In this document: positions 16,891 through 25,631 of the stretch, piece by piece | Numbering within the stretch: the first letter of the stretch is position 1 | Layout of the letters: every line of letters starts with the position of its first letter | NCBI GenBank assembly: GCA_041844835.1 | Contig: JBGZBU010000035.1 | Span: 1 to 39,364 of the forward strand | Length of the DNA stretch: 39,364 bases | Reading direction: 5' to 3' | Origin: CAUUCX01 sp041844835 | Lineage (GTDB): Bacteria > Bacillota > Clostridia > Peptostreptococcales > Anaerovoracaceae | The notes under the pieces: model-generated | What the model was told of the DNA's origin: nothing | The model's input: the letters and a program-made list of their open reading frames with translations, nothing else | The model's database searches: none | Translations under genes and position numbers: made by a program

Positions 16891-17478
16891 TTACTTAGCA
16901 AGTTTTGCAAGCTCACTTTTCAAGCGAACATTTTCCATTTCCAAATCAAAATAATCGCTCTCAAGCTCTCTTATTCGCTCATCAGCATCACAAGAGGCAG
17001 GGCCGCTTCCATCCGAGTCGAGCCTGCTTTCGAGTTCACGATTTTTTTCTTTGTACTCATTCAATAAAGTCTCCAGTTCAGATATTTTGATCCGCAATTC
17101 CGCAGCTTCTCTGTCTTTCTCCGCCGCCGCGCTTTGCAGATCTTCTCGTTTTTCATTGAAACTGTTGCGTTCTTCCTTGTAATGCTGAAGATTTTGCCTC
17201 GCTTCTTCCCAAAGCGCGGCATACCTCATTTTTTCCGCTTCTATTTCCGCAAAGTTGTCCTCAATTCCGCGCATGGTATCCTTATATGAGGAAAAATCAT
17301 CCGCAATGTTGAGGGCTGTCAAAACCGCGATATCAACCAGCGAGCCGCTTACATTTTCCGCAATCTCGTTCATCATTTTGTCGACATATTCCGCAAGTCT
17401 AATTGTTTTGGCATCGTCACCGCCTGATACCACATAGCTCTGACCGTAAATTGTAACATTCACTCTACCATCACTCAT
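16891..17478 (-). CDS. zapA: ZapA-like cell division protein with long coiled-coil tail
   Basis: The first ~95 of 195 residues match ZapA: VNVTIYGQSYVVSGG near 6-20, the DAKTIRLAEYVD segment and the IAVLTALNIADDF helix. ZapA cross-links FtsZ protofilaments at mid-cell. The family is usually 85-110 residues; here a further ~100 residues of heptad-rich, Glu/Lys/Arg-rich sequence form a predicted coiled coil ending in LKSELAKLAK. The ATG at 17478 follows AAAGGAGA; an earlier in-frame start (17496) would lie over that site. It sits between pheT (24 bases) and mutS2 (29 bases). Confidence 0.87.
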   Translation of the reverse strand: MSDGRVNVTIYGQSYVVSGGDDAKTIRLAEYVDKMMNEIAENVSGSLVDIAVLTALNIADDFSSYKDTMRGIEDNFAEIEAEKMRYAALWEEARQNLQHYKEERNSFNEKREDLQSAAAEKDREAAELRIKISELETLLNEYKEKNRELESRLDSDGSGPASCDADERIRELESDYFDLEMENVRLKSELAKLAK

Positions 17479-17502
17479 GACGAGTCTCCTTTCCACTTAC
17501 AA

Positions 17503-19932
17503 CTAAATTTCGCGCGGAAGTGCATTGAAGCGTTTATAAAGCAGGGCCAATACGTTTTTGTGGATTTCTTCGACCTCACCTTCCGTAAGCGTCCTGTTTT
17601 TTGCCCTGTATTCCAACGCATACGCTACACTTTTTTCATTGCTTTCAAGTTGAGAGCCTCTATATATGTCAAACATTTTTACACTCTCAAGCAATTCTCC
17701 GCCGGCTTCACATATCGTCGCCTGCAAATCTCCAACGGCGACATCTTCTCTTACGACAATTGCGATATCCCGCGTCATCGACGGATATCTCGGCAACGGT
17801 TGATATGCCTTGATGAGATTGACATTCTTCATGATATCCGTGAGTTCCAGTTCACAAAGATATATCCTTCCGGAAATCCCATATTCCTCTGCAACCTTCG
17901 GATGAACCTCACCCATAACACCGATCCGCCTCAATTCTTCCCCGTCATTTATGATCAGACCTGCGCTCCTGCCGGGATGAAAGGAGTCAATTTGAGTTGC
18001 AAGGTAAGTAATATCCGGCAAGCCGAGTTTTTCCGAGAGCGTTTCCACAAGTCCCTTCAGATAAAAGAAGTCGGCATCCCCGCCGTAAAGCCCTATCGTC
18101 AATTTTTCTCTTTCTGAAGGCATCCCTCCGTCTTTATCAAGAAAAAATGAATTGCCTATTTCAAATGCTTTTATGTTTGTTACCTTTCTTGCGGCATTTC
18201 TGCCTATCGTCGCAAGCATCATCGGCATGAGCGTAGTTCTCATTACAGATGTATCCTCGCCGAGAGGATTCAGGAGCTTTACGGTATCCGAGTAATTGAC
18301 ATCCTCAGAGAGGTTCAATTTGCTTAGATCATGCGGGGATATAAAAGAATACGTCTGAATCTCGTTCAAACCGAGCGCAAGCATTGCTTCACGGCAGATA
18401 TCCCGAATTTTACGGTTGAATTTTTTGCCCGATTTTGAATTTCCCTGTGCAAGCTGAACGGGAATTTTATCATATCCGTACATTCTTGCAATTTCTTCAA
18501 CGAAATCAATCTCTTCAATGAGATCCTGACGAATAGTAGGCGGAATCGCATTTAAAATATCTCCTGCAACTTCGACCTTGATTTCCAAACTTTCAAGCAA
18601 ATTTTTCATATCTTCAGCCGCCAAATCGATTCCGAGGATCTTGTTGATTCTTGAAACACGAATAGGCACATTTTTTTCCGCCTGAGGATTCGGATATACA
18701 TCTATACTGCCCTTTACAACCGTACCCGCGCCAAGTTTTTCCACCAGATTACATACTCTATCCGCCGCGTCTTTCGCCAGGTTCGGATCTATGCCTTTTT
18801 CAAATCTCGCCGCCGCTTCCGTACGCAGTTTCAATTTCTTTGCAGTCTCCCTGATGTTATCGCACAGAAAATTTGCCGATTCTATAATTATGGTATCGGT
18901 ATCTTCCACAATTTCAGAATTGAGTCCGCCCATAACTCCCGCGATACCGATGCTCTTCTCCACATCTTTAATCATCAGCATTCCGTCATCAAGTGTCCTT
19001 TTTTTCTCATCAAGCGTAACAAATTCCTCTCCGCAGTCGGCGGTATCCACGATTATTTTATTTCCCGCAACTTGTCTTATATCGAATGCGTGCAGCGGTT
19101 GACCGTACTCCAGCATGACATAATTGGTTATGTCTACTATATTGTTTATTGGTCTCACACCGGACATGATAAGGCGTTTCTGCATCCACCAAGGAGAGGA
19201 CGCGATTTTTACATCCTTCACAACTCTTGCTATATATCTCCTGCATAATTCAGGTTTTTTAATCTCTACGTCCACATATTCACTGACGTCCCCGACCTCA
19301 TTACAGCAATTCGTATCCGGGTATTTGAGCTCCCCCCCGAGGACAGCCGCGCTCTCCCGCGCCATACCTATAATTGACAGGCAGTCCGGTCTGTTCGGCG
19401 TTATCTCAAAATCCACCGCATCCTGTTTCAAATCCATGGCTTCAATGAGGTCCGTTCCGGGCGTCAAATCTTCATCAAGTATCCATATACCGTTTTTATG
19501 AGCTATCGGTACTACGCTGTCGTCAAATCCGAGCTCCGTAGCGGCGCACAACATGCCGTCCGAGCTTACGCCTCGCAATTCTCCTTTAAGTATAACGACG
19601 CTCGAACCGTCTTTCGCCTGCCCGTGAAGGGGGCCGGGAATTATCGCTCCGTCCGTTGCAACGGGAACCGATGCTCCTTCAAAAACATTTGATGCACCGG
19701 TAACAATCTGTACATTACGCTCCCCGATATTGACGTCGCAAATGACGAGTCTGTCCGCATTTGGATGATTCCTTATGGACTCGATGCGTCCCACAAAAAC
19801 GTTTTCCGTATTTATCCCGTAGTGTTCAACGGTTTCAATATTTGATCCCGACATGATCATACGATCACAATATTCATCAATATTTATATCGATATCAGTG
19901 TAGTCTTTCAGCCATAAGATGGGCACCAACAT
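17503..19932 (-). CDS. pheT: Phenylalanyl-tRNA synthetase beta subunit
   Basis: An 809-residue beta subunit of the alpha2-beta2 enzyme. Domains in order: B1 and the OB-fold tRNA-binding domain (about 40-150), B3/B4 editing domain (about 210-385) that clears Tyr-tRNA-Phe, B5 (about 405-475), the synthetase-like core, and the C-terminal ferredoxin-fold anticodon-binding domain (about 715-809, starting YQPLPRYPSMTRD). Full length with AGGAGG before the ATG. It follows pheS by 43 bases. Confidence 0.97.
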   Translation of the reverse strand: MLVPILWLKDYTDIDINIDEYCDRMIMSGSNIETVEHYGINTENVFVGRIESIRNHPNADRLVICDVNIGERNVQIVTGASNVFEGASVPVATDGAIIPGPLHGQAKDGSSVVILKGELRGVSSDGMLCAATELGFDDSVVPIAHKNGIWILDEDLTPGTDLIEAMDLKQDAVDFEITPNRPDCLSIIGMARESAAVLGGELKYPDTNCCNEVGDVSEYVDVEIKKPELCRRYIARVVKDVKIASSPWWMQKRLIMSGVRPINNIVDITNYVMLEYGQPLHAFDIRQVAGNKIIVDTADCGEEFVTLDEKKRTLDDGMLMIKDVEKSIGIAGVMGGLNSEIVEDTDTIIIESANFLCDNIRETAKKLKLRTEAAARFEKGIDPNLAKDAADRVCNLVEKLGAGTVVKGSIDVYPNPQAEKNVPIRVSRINKILGIDLAAEDMKNLLESLEIKVEVAGDILNAIPPTIRQDLIEEIDFVEEIARMYGYDKIPVQLAQGNSKSGKKFNRKIRDICREAMLALGLNEIQTYSFISPHDLSKLNLSEDVNYSDTVKLLNPLGEDTSVMRTTLMPMMLATIGRNAARKVTNIKAFEIGNSFFLDKDGGMPSEREKLTIGLYGGDADFFYLKGLVETLSEKLGLPDITYLATQIDSFHPGRSAGLIINDGEELRRIGVMGEVHPKVAEEYGISGRIYLCELELTDIMKNVNLIKAYQPLPRYPSMTRDIAIVVREDVAVGDLQATICEAGGELLESVKMFDIYRGSQLESNEKSVAYALEYRAKNRTLTEGEVEEIHKNVLALLYKRFNALPREI

Positions 19933-19975
19933 AATAATTCCTCCTGTAATATCAAAATACGTCTTTAAACGAGAC

Positions 19976-20998
19976 CTACTTGAACTGATTTATAAATCTC
20001 ATGTCATTTTCGTAAAAAAGGCGTATATCATCCACACCGTATTTGAGCATTGCAATACGTTCAACGCCCATGCCGAACGCAAATCCCGTATATTTCTCGG
20101 TATCAATGCCGCCTACTTTCAGTACATTCGGGTGCACCATCCCGCAGCCCAAAATTTCAATCCATCCGCTGCCCTTGCAGACTCTGCACCCGCTGCCCCC
20201 GCATTTAAAACACGATACATCCATCTCAGCCGACGGCTCGGTAAACGGGAAATGATGAGGTCTGAATTTTGTACGAACATTCTCTCCGAATATTTTTTTT
20301 GCAAAATCGTTTAGCGCCCCCTTCAGATGTGCCATTGTGACGCCCTCATCTATGAGCAGCCCCTCGACCTGATGAAACATCGGTGAGTGAGTCGCATCGG
20401 GAGTGTCGCATCGAAAACATCTGCCCGGTGAAATGATCTTAATCGGAGGTTCGTTCGCAATCAGCTCTCTTATCTGAACCGGAGATGTCTGCGTGCGCAG
20501 CAGCACATCATCCGATATGTAGAAAGTATCCGTCATATCGCGGGCCGGATGATGCGGATCCGCATTTAAAGCGTCGAAATTATTGAACACGGTCTCGACT
20601 TCCGGACCCTCCGCAATACTGAAACCTTGTGACATAAAGACTTCGGATATTTCATCAATTACGAGCGTAATCGGATGTTTTCCGCCTATTGCAAATTCCC
20701 TGCCGGGTTCCGTAACATCGATTCTCTCCGCGATGAACATTTTATTTATTGCTTCTTCCTTGAGTTTTGCGGAATTCAGCGCTATGGCATTTTCTATCTG
20801 TTGCTTTGCAGTATTGGTGAGACGCCCCATCTCCTTTTTTTCTTCCGCGGTCATCTTGCCCATTTCTTTGAAAATGGATGTAAGCGCGCCTTTTTTGCCC
20901 AGCGTCGCAACTCTGATTTTCTCTATCTCTTCAATTGCGGATGCGTTATCGATCCGTTCAAGTGCATCTCGTACTATATTGCTTATTCGGGTTTGCAT
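19976..20998 (-). CDS. pheS: Phenylalanyl-tRNA synthetase alpha subunit
   Basis: A 340-residue class II synthetase subunit: an N-terminal coiled-coil arm (about 1-85) that grips tRNA-Phe, then the catalytic core with EGPEVETVFNNFDALN, DATHSPMFHQVEGL and motif 3 FAFGMGVERIAML near 315-327. Normal length. A CxxCxGxGCxxC-like pattern (CFKCGGSGCRVCKGSG) near 260-275 is typical of many bacterial PheS proteins. AAGGAG precedes the ATG. No T-box leader is present; the gene follows a methyltransferase gene by 57 bases. Confidence 0.97.
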   Translation of the reverse strand: MQTRISNIVRDALERIDNASAIEEIEKIRVATLGKKGALTSIFKEMGKMTAEEKKEMGRLTNTAKQQIENAIALNSAKLKEEAINKMFIAERIDVTEPGREFAIGGKHPITLVIDEISEVFMSQGFSIAEGPEVETVFNNFDALNADPHHPARDMTDTFYISDDVLLRTQTSPVQIRELIANEPPIKIISPGRCFRCDTPDATHSPMFHQVEGLLIDEGVTMAHLKGALNDFAKKIFGENVRTKFRPHHFPFTEPSAEMDVSCFKCGGSGCRVCKGSGWIEILGCGMVHPNVLKVGGIDTEKYTGFAFGMGVERIAMLKYGVDDIRLFYENDMRFINQFK

Positions 20999-21055
20999 AA
21001 TAACTCTCCTTAATATCAGTCAAATATCATTTATTTCTTTATGATCTCTTTCGTG

Positions 21056-21919
21056 TTATGATTTCTTCCGTGCCAATCTGTACATCATGAGCGCCGCCGC
21101 AACGCCGGCATTTAGTGATTCAATTTTCCCCGCCATCGGAATTCGCATCAGAAAATCGGCACCGCTGCGAAAAATTTCATCGATACCGTTCCCCTCATTC
21201 CCGATCACCAGTGCTAATTTTCGAGCGGATGAGTGCAAAAAAACATCTGTTTCGTCGGCATCAATATCGAGCCCACTCATATCACCCGCAACTATGTGAA
21301 AACCGCAAGCCGAAAGTCCAGCCAATGCCGCCTTTGCATCTTCAAAGTAAACAAAAGGCATTCTCAAAACAGAACCGGCTGAAGCTCTCACGGCTTTCGG
21401 CGCATATACATCCGCCGTCCCCTTAATGACAGCGACCGCATCAAATCCCGCAGCTTCAGCAGTCCTTATGATGCTCCCCGCATTCCCGGGATCCTGCAAT
21501 TTATCTAAAACAAGAATGCGGGCATCCGGAGAGAAATTGACGACAGCCGCTTCAAAGCGGCGTGAATCATGATCGGCAGCATCCATTCTCATAATTGCCA
21601 TCACCCCTTGAGAGTGCTCAGTATCGCTCAAATTATCGAAAAGTTTATCCGCCGCAATGTAGAGCTTCAAACCATTTCGCCGAGAATTTTCAATATCGGG
21701 AAGGCGATCGATCAGATTCATAATTTCCGCATCCGATGCGCCGGACTCCTTAACGATTATGGAATCCAAAGCACGTACGAGCGTATCATCCTCCATGATT
21801 TCCCGCGCAAGGTTGATTCCTTCCACAATATATAAGCCGTATTTTTTCCTGTACTTAGGAAGATTTAAGCTTGTAATCTTCTTATAAATTGTACTGTTAC
21901 CCGATGATATATAATGCAT
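21056..21919 (-). CDS. SpoU/TrmH-family RNA 2'-O-methyltransferase (YsgA-like)
   Basis: A 287-residue SPOUT methyltransferase: N-terminal substrate-binding domain (about 1-100, LPKYRKKYGLYIVEGINL) and a C-terminal knotted SAM domain with LDKLQDPGNAGSIIRTAEA near 141-159, LVIGNEGNGI near 239-248 and SLNAGVAAALMMY near 268-280. In Bacillus the homologue beside pheST (YsgA) methylates 23S rRNA; the exact target here is inferred only from position. The start has no clear ribosome binding site: a hairpin holding AGGAG lies 14 bases upstream. Confidence 0.9.
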   Translation of the reverse strand: MHYISSGNSTIYKKITSLNLPKYRKKYGLYIVEGINLAREIMEDDTLVRALDSIIVKESGASDAEIMNLIDRLPDIENSRRNGLKLYIAADKLFDNLSDTEHSQGVMAIMRMDAADHDSRRFEAAVVNFSPDARILVLDKLQDPGNAGSIIRTAEAAGFDAVAVIKGTADVYAPKAVRASAGSVLRMPFVYFEDAKAALAGLSACGFHIVAGDMSGLDIDADETDVFLHSSARKLALVIGNEGNGIDEIFRSGADFLMRIPMAGKIESLNAGVAAALMMYRLARKKS

Positions 21920-21930
21920 ATCAATTATCT

Positions 21931-21957
21931 AAAAGGAGTCGGTTGATGCCGACTCCT
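21931..21957 (-). terminator. Hairpin between ftsZ and the methyltransferase gene
   Basis: AGGAGTCGG (21934-21942) and CCGACTCCT (21949-21957) form a perfect 9-bp stem with a 6-base loop. On the minus strand it is followed by a short T run (TTTTAG), so it is a weak or leaky terminator for ftsZ transcripts. A second imperfect hairpin (about 21970-21987) lies between it and the ftsZ stop. Confidence 0.5.
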
Positions 21958-22018
21958 CCATAAACACAATCCCGATAAAATCGGATTAACGGAAACGATA
22001 AATCAGCATGTTCAAACT

Positions 22019-23269
22019 TTATCGCTTTAGAAAATTAGGTATATCAAATGCACTGGCTTGTCTGAATTTATCCTCAATCTCTTTCTCCGCTTCGTTTATC
22101 ATATTTGCTACGGCATCGCCGTTCCTGTTTTCCGGCTCGTTAACATCGTCGTACAGATTATCTATAGCTTTTTTCAACGCTTCATCTCTGTCATTTGCCT
22201 CATAAGACGGCAAACCGCTCATACCGCCGACGGTATACTCCCGCTCCGCGGAAACATCCTCTTCAGCGGGCTGCCTGCTGCCTGCGTGCTCGGAAAACTC
22301 CATTGAACGATCATCGTCTATACCTGTTGCTATAACTGTAAGCGAAATATTTCCTTGCATTTCCTCTTTTTCAACCATACCGAAAATCAGGTTGACATCG
22401 GGATCGACGGATTCTCCTATAGTTTTCGCTATATATTCGACATCCATCATGCCTATGTCATCTCCGCTTGTTATATTGAGAAGCACAGCTTTTGCTCCGT
22501 CCAAGGATGTTTCGAGAAGCGGACTTGCAATTACTTCACTGATCGCATCATCTATCATATTCTCGCCGGAACCGCGCCCGACGCCCATATGTGCAAGTCC
22601 CCTGTCGGACATAACCGTCTTTACGTCAGCAAAGTCGCAATTTATAATACCGTCTTCGTTAATCAGATCGGATATGCCCTGAACACCTAACTTGAGAACG
22701 TCATCAGCCATTTCAAAAGCCTGTTTGACTTTCAAATTCTCATCGGCTATTTCAAGCAATTTGTCATTAGGTATTACCACGAGCGAGTCAACATATTTTT
22801 TCAGGAATTTAATGCCGAGATCAGCCTGTTCCGCTCTTTTTCTCTTTTCAAAGGAGAACGGTTTTGATACCACGCCTACTGTCAGCGCGCCCGACTCCTT
22901 TGCTGCCTTTGCAATAACCGGAGCAGCACCCGTCCCGGTGCCGCCGCCCATGCCCGCAGTAATGAAAATCATATCCTTCTCTTTTATATGCTTTATTATA
23001 TCATCGATATTTTCCTCGGCGGATTTCTGCCCGATTTCGGGATTGCCTCCCGCACCCAGGCCTCTTGTAAGTTTTTGCCCAATCGTGATTTTAACATCGG
23101 CTCTGGACTTATCAAGAACCATCTGATCGGTATTCACCGCCATAAACTCAACGCCCTTAAGACCTGATAAAATCATGCGATTCACAGCGTTGCAGCCGCC
23201 TCCGCCGACGCCGATGACCATTATTTTTGCAGCACCCAAATCGATATCTTCAAATTGCAACATCGCCAT
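22019..23269 (-). CDS. ftsZ: Cell division protein FtsZ
   Basis: A 416-residue tubulin homologue that polymerises into the Z ring. The GTP-binding domain contains VGVGGGGCNAVNRM at about 19-32 and the signature GGGTGTG at 108-114; the C-terminal domain holds the T7 loop (NCDFADVKTVM). A variable acidic linker (about 325-400) ends in the conserved tail DIPNFLKR, which binds partners such as FtsA or SepF. The ATG follows GGAGG by 10 bases. The gene lies outside a division/cell-wall cluster, between RNA-decay and translation genes, with its own promoter. Confidence 0.97.
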   Translation of the reverse strand: MAMLQFEDIDLGAAKIMVIGVGGGGCNAVNRMILSGLKGVEFMAVNTDQMVLDKSRADVKITIGQKLTRGLGAGGNPEIGQKSAEENIDDIIKHIKEKDMIFITAGMGGGTGTGAAPVIAKAAKESGALTVGVVSKPFSFEKRKRAEQADLGIKFLKKYVDSLVVIPNDKLLEIADENLKVKQAFEMADDVLKLGVQGISDLINEDGIINCDFADVKTVMSDRGLAHMGVGRGSGENMIDDAISEVIASPLLETSLDGAKAVLLNITSGDDIGMMDVEYIAKTIGESVDPDVNLIFGMVEKEEMQGNISLTVIATGIDDDRSMEFSEHAGSRQPAEEDVSAEREYTVGGMSGLPSYEANDRDEALKKAIDNLYDDVNEPENRNGDAVANMINEAEKEIEDKFRQASAFDIPNFLKR

Positions 23270-23354
23270 ATGGTCTATACCTCCAATATTTTAAAATTCT
23301 CAGAATTAGTTTGCATTCCGTTTTAACTATAATCATCGCAATTAAGTCCTGGTA

Positions 23355-23383
23355 ATTATATCATGCTCGGCAACGTTTTGCAC
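23355..23383 (-). promoter_or_regulatory. Extended -10 promoter of ftsZ
   Basis: On the minus strand GTGCAA (23383-23378), a 17-base spacer and TATAAT (23360-23355) preceded by TG one base away, giving TGATATAAT. It lies in the 135-base gap between the YlbF-family gene and ftsZ, the only long gap in this part of the leftward block. Confidence 0.6.
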
Positions 23384-23404
23384 CATGTTTTTGGCTCGGA
23401 TGCA

Positions 23405-23749
23405 TTATTCCGCAGCGCTCATATTTACCCCTATCGCATCTCCCAGAATTTTATACACATCCCCCATCATCATGGAAAATTGCATCTCAGCCTGAAGATA
23501 TTCCGCGGCGAGCGGATCCTTTGCGAGTATTGCATAAAGATTCTGTATTGTTTCCTGAAAATCGTCGCCGAGTTCCTCCCCCATCATCGCCTTTGCCTGA
23601 ACTTCCATTTGCTTTTGCTGGAAATTTTTCAGCATTTCGTTCACGCTTTCATTAGCGCTGACTTTTTCCCTGAGTTCGGAATAATTTTTAAATTCCTGAC
23701 TTTCTTTTATTGCTCTTGCCAAAGCGTGTGCATCATCATAAACATTCAT
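23405..23749 (-). CDS. YlbF/YmcA family protein
   Basis: A 114-residue all-helical protein of the YlbF family (formerly DUF964), with YDDAHALARAIKES at 4-17 and the central NEMLKNFQQKQMEVQ helix. In Bacillus, YlbF, YmcA and YaaT form the Y-complex that works with RNase Y in mRNA maturation and development. Its place 28 bases after an RNase J gene fits a role linked to RNA turnover, but this is inference. GGAGG precedes the ATG. Confidence 0.88.
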   Translation of the reverse strand: MNVYDDAHALARAIKESQEFKNYSELREKVSANESVNEMLKNFQQKQMEVQAKAMMGEELGDDFQETIQNLYAILAKDPLAAEYLQAEMQFSMMMGDVYKILGDAIGVNMSAAE

Positions 23750-23777
23750 AAATATACCTCCACAAAATCATAGAAAT

Positions 23778-25604
23778 TTAAACTTCCAAAAATATAGGCA
23801 GTATTATCGGCTCACGCTTCGTCTGCGCATATATAAAATTTTTCAAATTTTGGCGCACTGCCGACTTCATTACATTCCAATCCATATTCCCCTGATGCAT
23901 TACGGCATCCAAAGTTTTTACCACATTGCGACGGGCATCCGCCATCAGATCTTCATTTTCCCGCACATATACGAAACCGCGTGACACTATATCAGGGCCC
24001 GCAACTATTTCGCGAGTTTCGCGATTTACGCCGACGACCACTATGATCAAACCCGATTCCGACAGGAGCTTTCTATCCTTCAGTACTATGCTTCCCACAT
24101 CACCGATACCGAGACCGTCAACCAAAACAGGCTCCGCAGGAACGCATTCCCTCTCAATTTTAACGCCGCTGCTGCCTAAAAGCAGCATATCACCGTTTGA
24201 TAAGATGAAGGTGTTTTTTTCCGGCATTCCTATCTGCTGCGCAATATTTGCATGTGCCTCAAGATGTCTGTATTCTCCATGCACCGGCATAAAATACTTA
24301 GGACGAATAAGCGCCTGCATCAGCTTTAATTCCTCCTGGCATGCATGTCCGGAAACATGAATATCCGCTATGTCCGAATAAATGACTTCAGCGCCCCGCG
24401 CCAACAATCTGTTTACGACGTTTGATACCGTTTTTTCATTTCCGGGAACCGGCGTGGAAGATAGAATTACCGTATCGCCCTTTTTTATCTGCACCGCTTT
24501 ATGATCTGCTGTCGCCATACGCGCAAGGGCCGACATCGGTTCTCCCTGACTGCCCGTGGTCAATATAACCAATTTGTTGTCTGGTATCCCTTTGATCTTA
24601 TTGATATCCACCAGAACATTTGCGGGAATTTTCAGATATCCCAGTTCTTTTGCGAGTCCGGCATTGTTCACAAGGCTTCGTCCCGATACTGCCACTTTTC
24701 TTCCGTGCAATGCCGCATTATCAATGATTTTTTGTATTCTGTGCACATTTGAAGAAAAAGTCGCAATGATTATCCTTGAATCGGAATCCCTTATTATATG
24801 CTCAAGGGTCTTGCCTACCACTCTCTCAGAAGCTGTAAAACCCGGCCGCAAAGCATTCGTGCTGTCCGCCATCAGAAGGTCCACTCCCTCAGCGCCTATC
24901 GCTGCCAGTCTTGCAAAATCAATTGGCTCACCGTCCACCGGAGTGTAATCTATTTTGAAATCGCCCGTGTGGAATATACGTCCTACCGGAGTGTCAACGC
25001 TCAAACACATTGAATCAACAATCGAGTGAGTAATTCTTATGGATTCGATTTCAAAACAGCCGAGTTTGAATTTATCGCCCGCCTTTACTTTGCACAGCCT
25101 GCCATGCAGTCCGTGCTCTTTCAGCTTGTTTCCTATAAGTCCCAGCGGGAATTCCAGTCCGTATACGGGCGCGCTCACATACTTGAGCAAATATGGAACG
25201 GCGCCTATGTGATCCTCATGTCCATGCGTTATAACGATACCTTTGAGTTTCTTTTGATTTTCTATGATATATGAAAAATCAGGGATAACAACATCTATCC
25301 CGAACATCTCATCATCAGGAAACGACATGCCGCAATCGATGATTATGATGTCACTCCCATATTCCAATGCCATCATATTCTTGCCGATTTCATTCAATCC
25401 GCCCAGAGGAATGATTTTTAATTCCTTGTTGCTCTTTTTGCCGTTCTTCTTTGACATGCGCCCAAGTACGGATTTATCTTTTTGAGATGCATTCTTGCCC
25501 GCGCTCTTTGACGAAGCTTTTTTGGCCGAAGCCGCGTCGTTTTTCGGGGTTTTCACTTTTGCCCTCGCAGCGACATTCAGTCTTTTTTTCTTATTGTCTT
25601 CCAT
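23778..25604 (-). CDS. rnj: Ribonuclease J with basic N-terminal extension
   Basis: A 608-residue metallo-beta-lactamase/beta-CASP nuclease, with 5'-3' exonuclease and endonuclease activity in the family. The zinc motif THGHEDH is at 126-132; beta-CASP motifs and the C-terminal HVSGHA segment follow. The catalytic fold begins near residue 61 (ELKIIPLGGLNEIGKN). Residues 1-60 are an added Lys/Ala/Ser-rich tail with over 15 lysines, not part of the usual ~555-residue enzyme. An internal Met50 could be an alternative start, but only the ATG at 25604 has an AGGT site upstream. leuS precedes it by 27 bases. Confidence 0.95.
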   Translation of the reverse strand: MEDNKKKRLNVAARAKVKTPKNDAASAKKASSKSAGKNASQKDKSVLGRMSKKNGKKSNKELKIIPLGGLNEIGKNMMALEYGSDIIIIDCGMSFPDDEMFGIDVVIPDFSYIIENQKKLKGIVITHGHEDHIGAVPYLLKYVSAPVYGLEFPLGLIGNKLKEHGLHGRLCKVKAGDKFKLGCFEIESIRITHSIVDSMCLSVDTPVGRIFHTGDFKIDYTPVDGEPIDFARLAAIGAEGVDLLMADSTNALRPGFTASERVVGKTLEHIIRDSDSRIIIATFSSNVHRIQKIIDNAALHGRKVAVSGRSLVNNAGLAKELGYLKIPANVLVDINKIKGIPDNKLVILTTGSQGEPMSALARMATADHKAVQIKKGDTVILSSTPVPGNEKTVSNVVNRLLARGAEVIYSDIADIHVSGHACQEELKLMQALIRPKYFMPVHGEYRHLEAHANIAQQIGMPEKNTFILSNGDMLLLGSSGVKIERECVPAEPVLVDGLGIGDVGSIVLKDRKLLSESGLIIVVVGVNRETREIVAGPDIVSRGFVYVRENEDLMADARRNVVKTLDAVMHQGNMDWNVMKSAVRQNLKNFIYAQTKREPIILPIFLEV

Positions 25605-25631
25605 TTATTATTTTACCTGCTTTCCTACGGG

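Noticed and set aside
20999..21055. T-box leader controlling pheST
   Set aside because: The gap before pheS is only 57 bases and has no T-box motif or terminator; none is seen before argS, leuS or aspS either.
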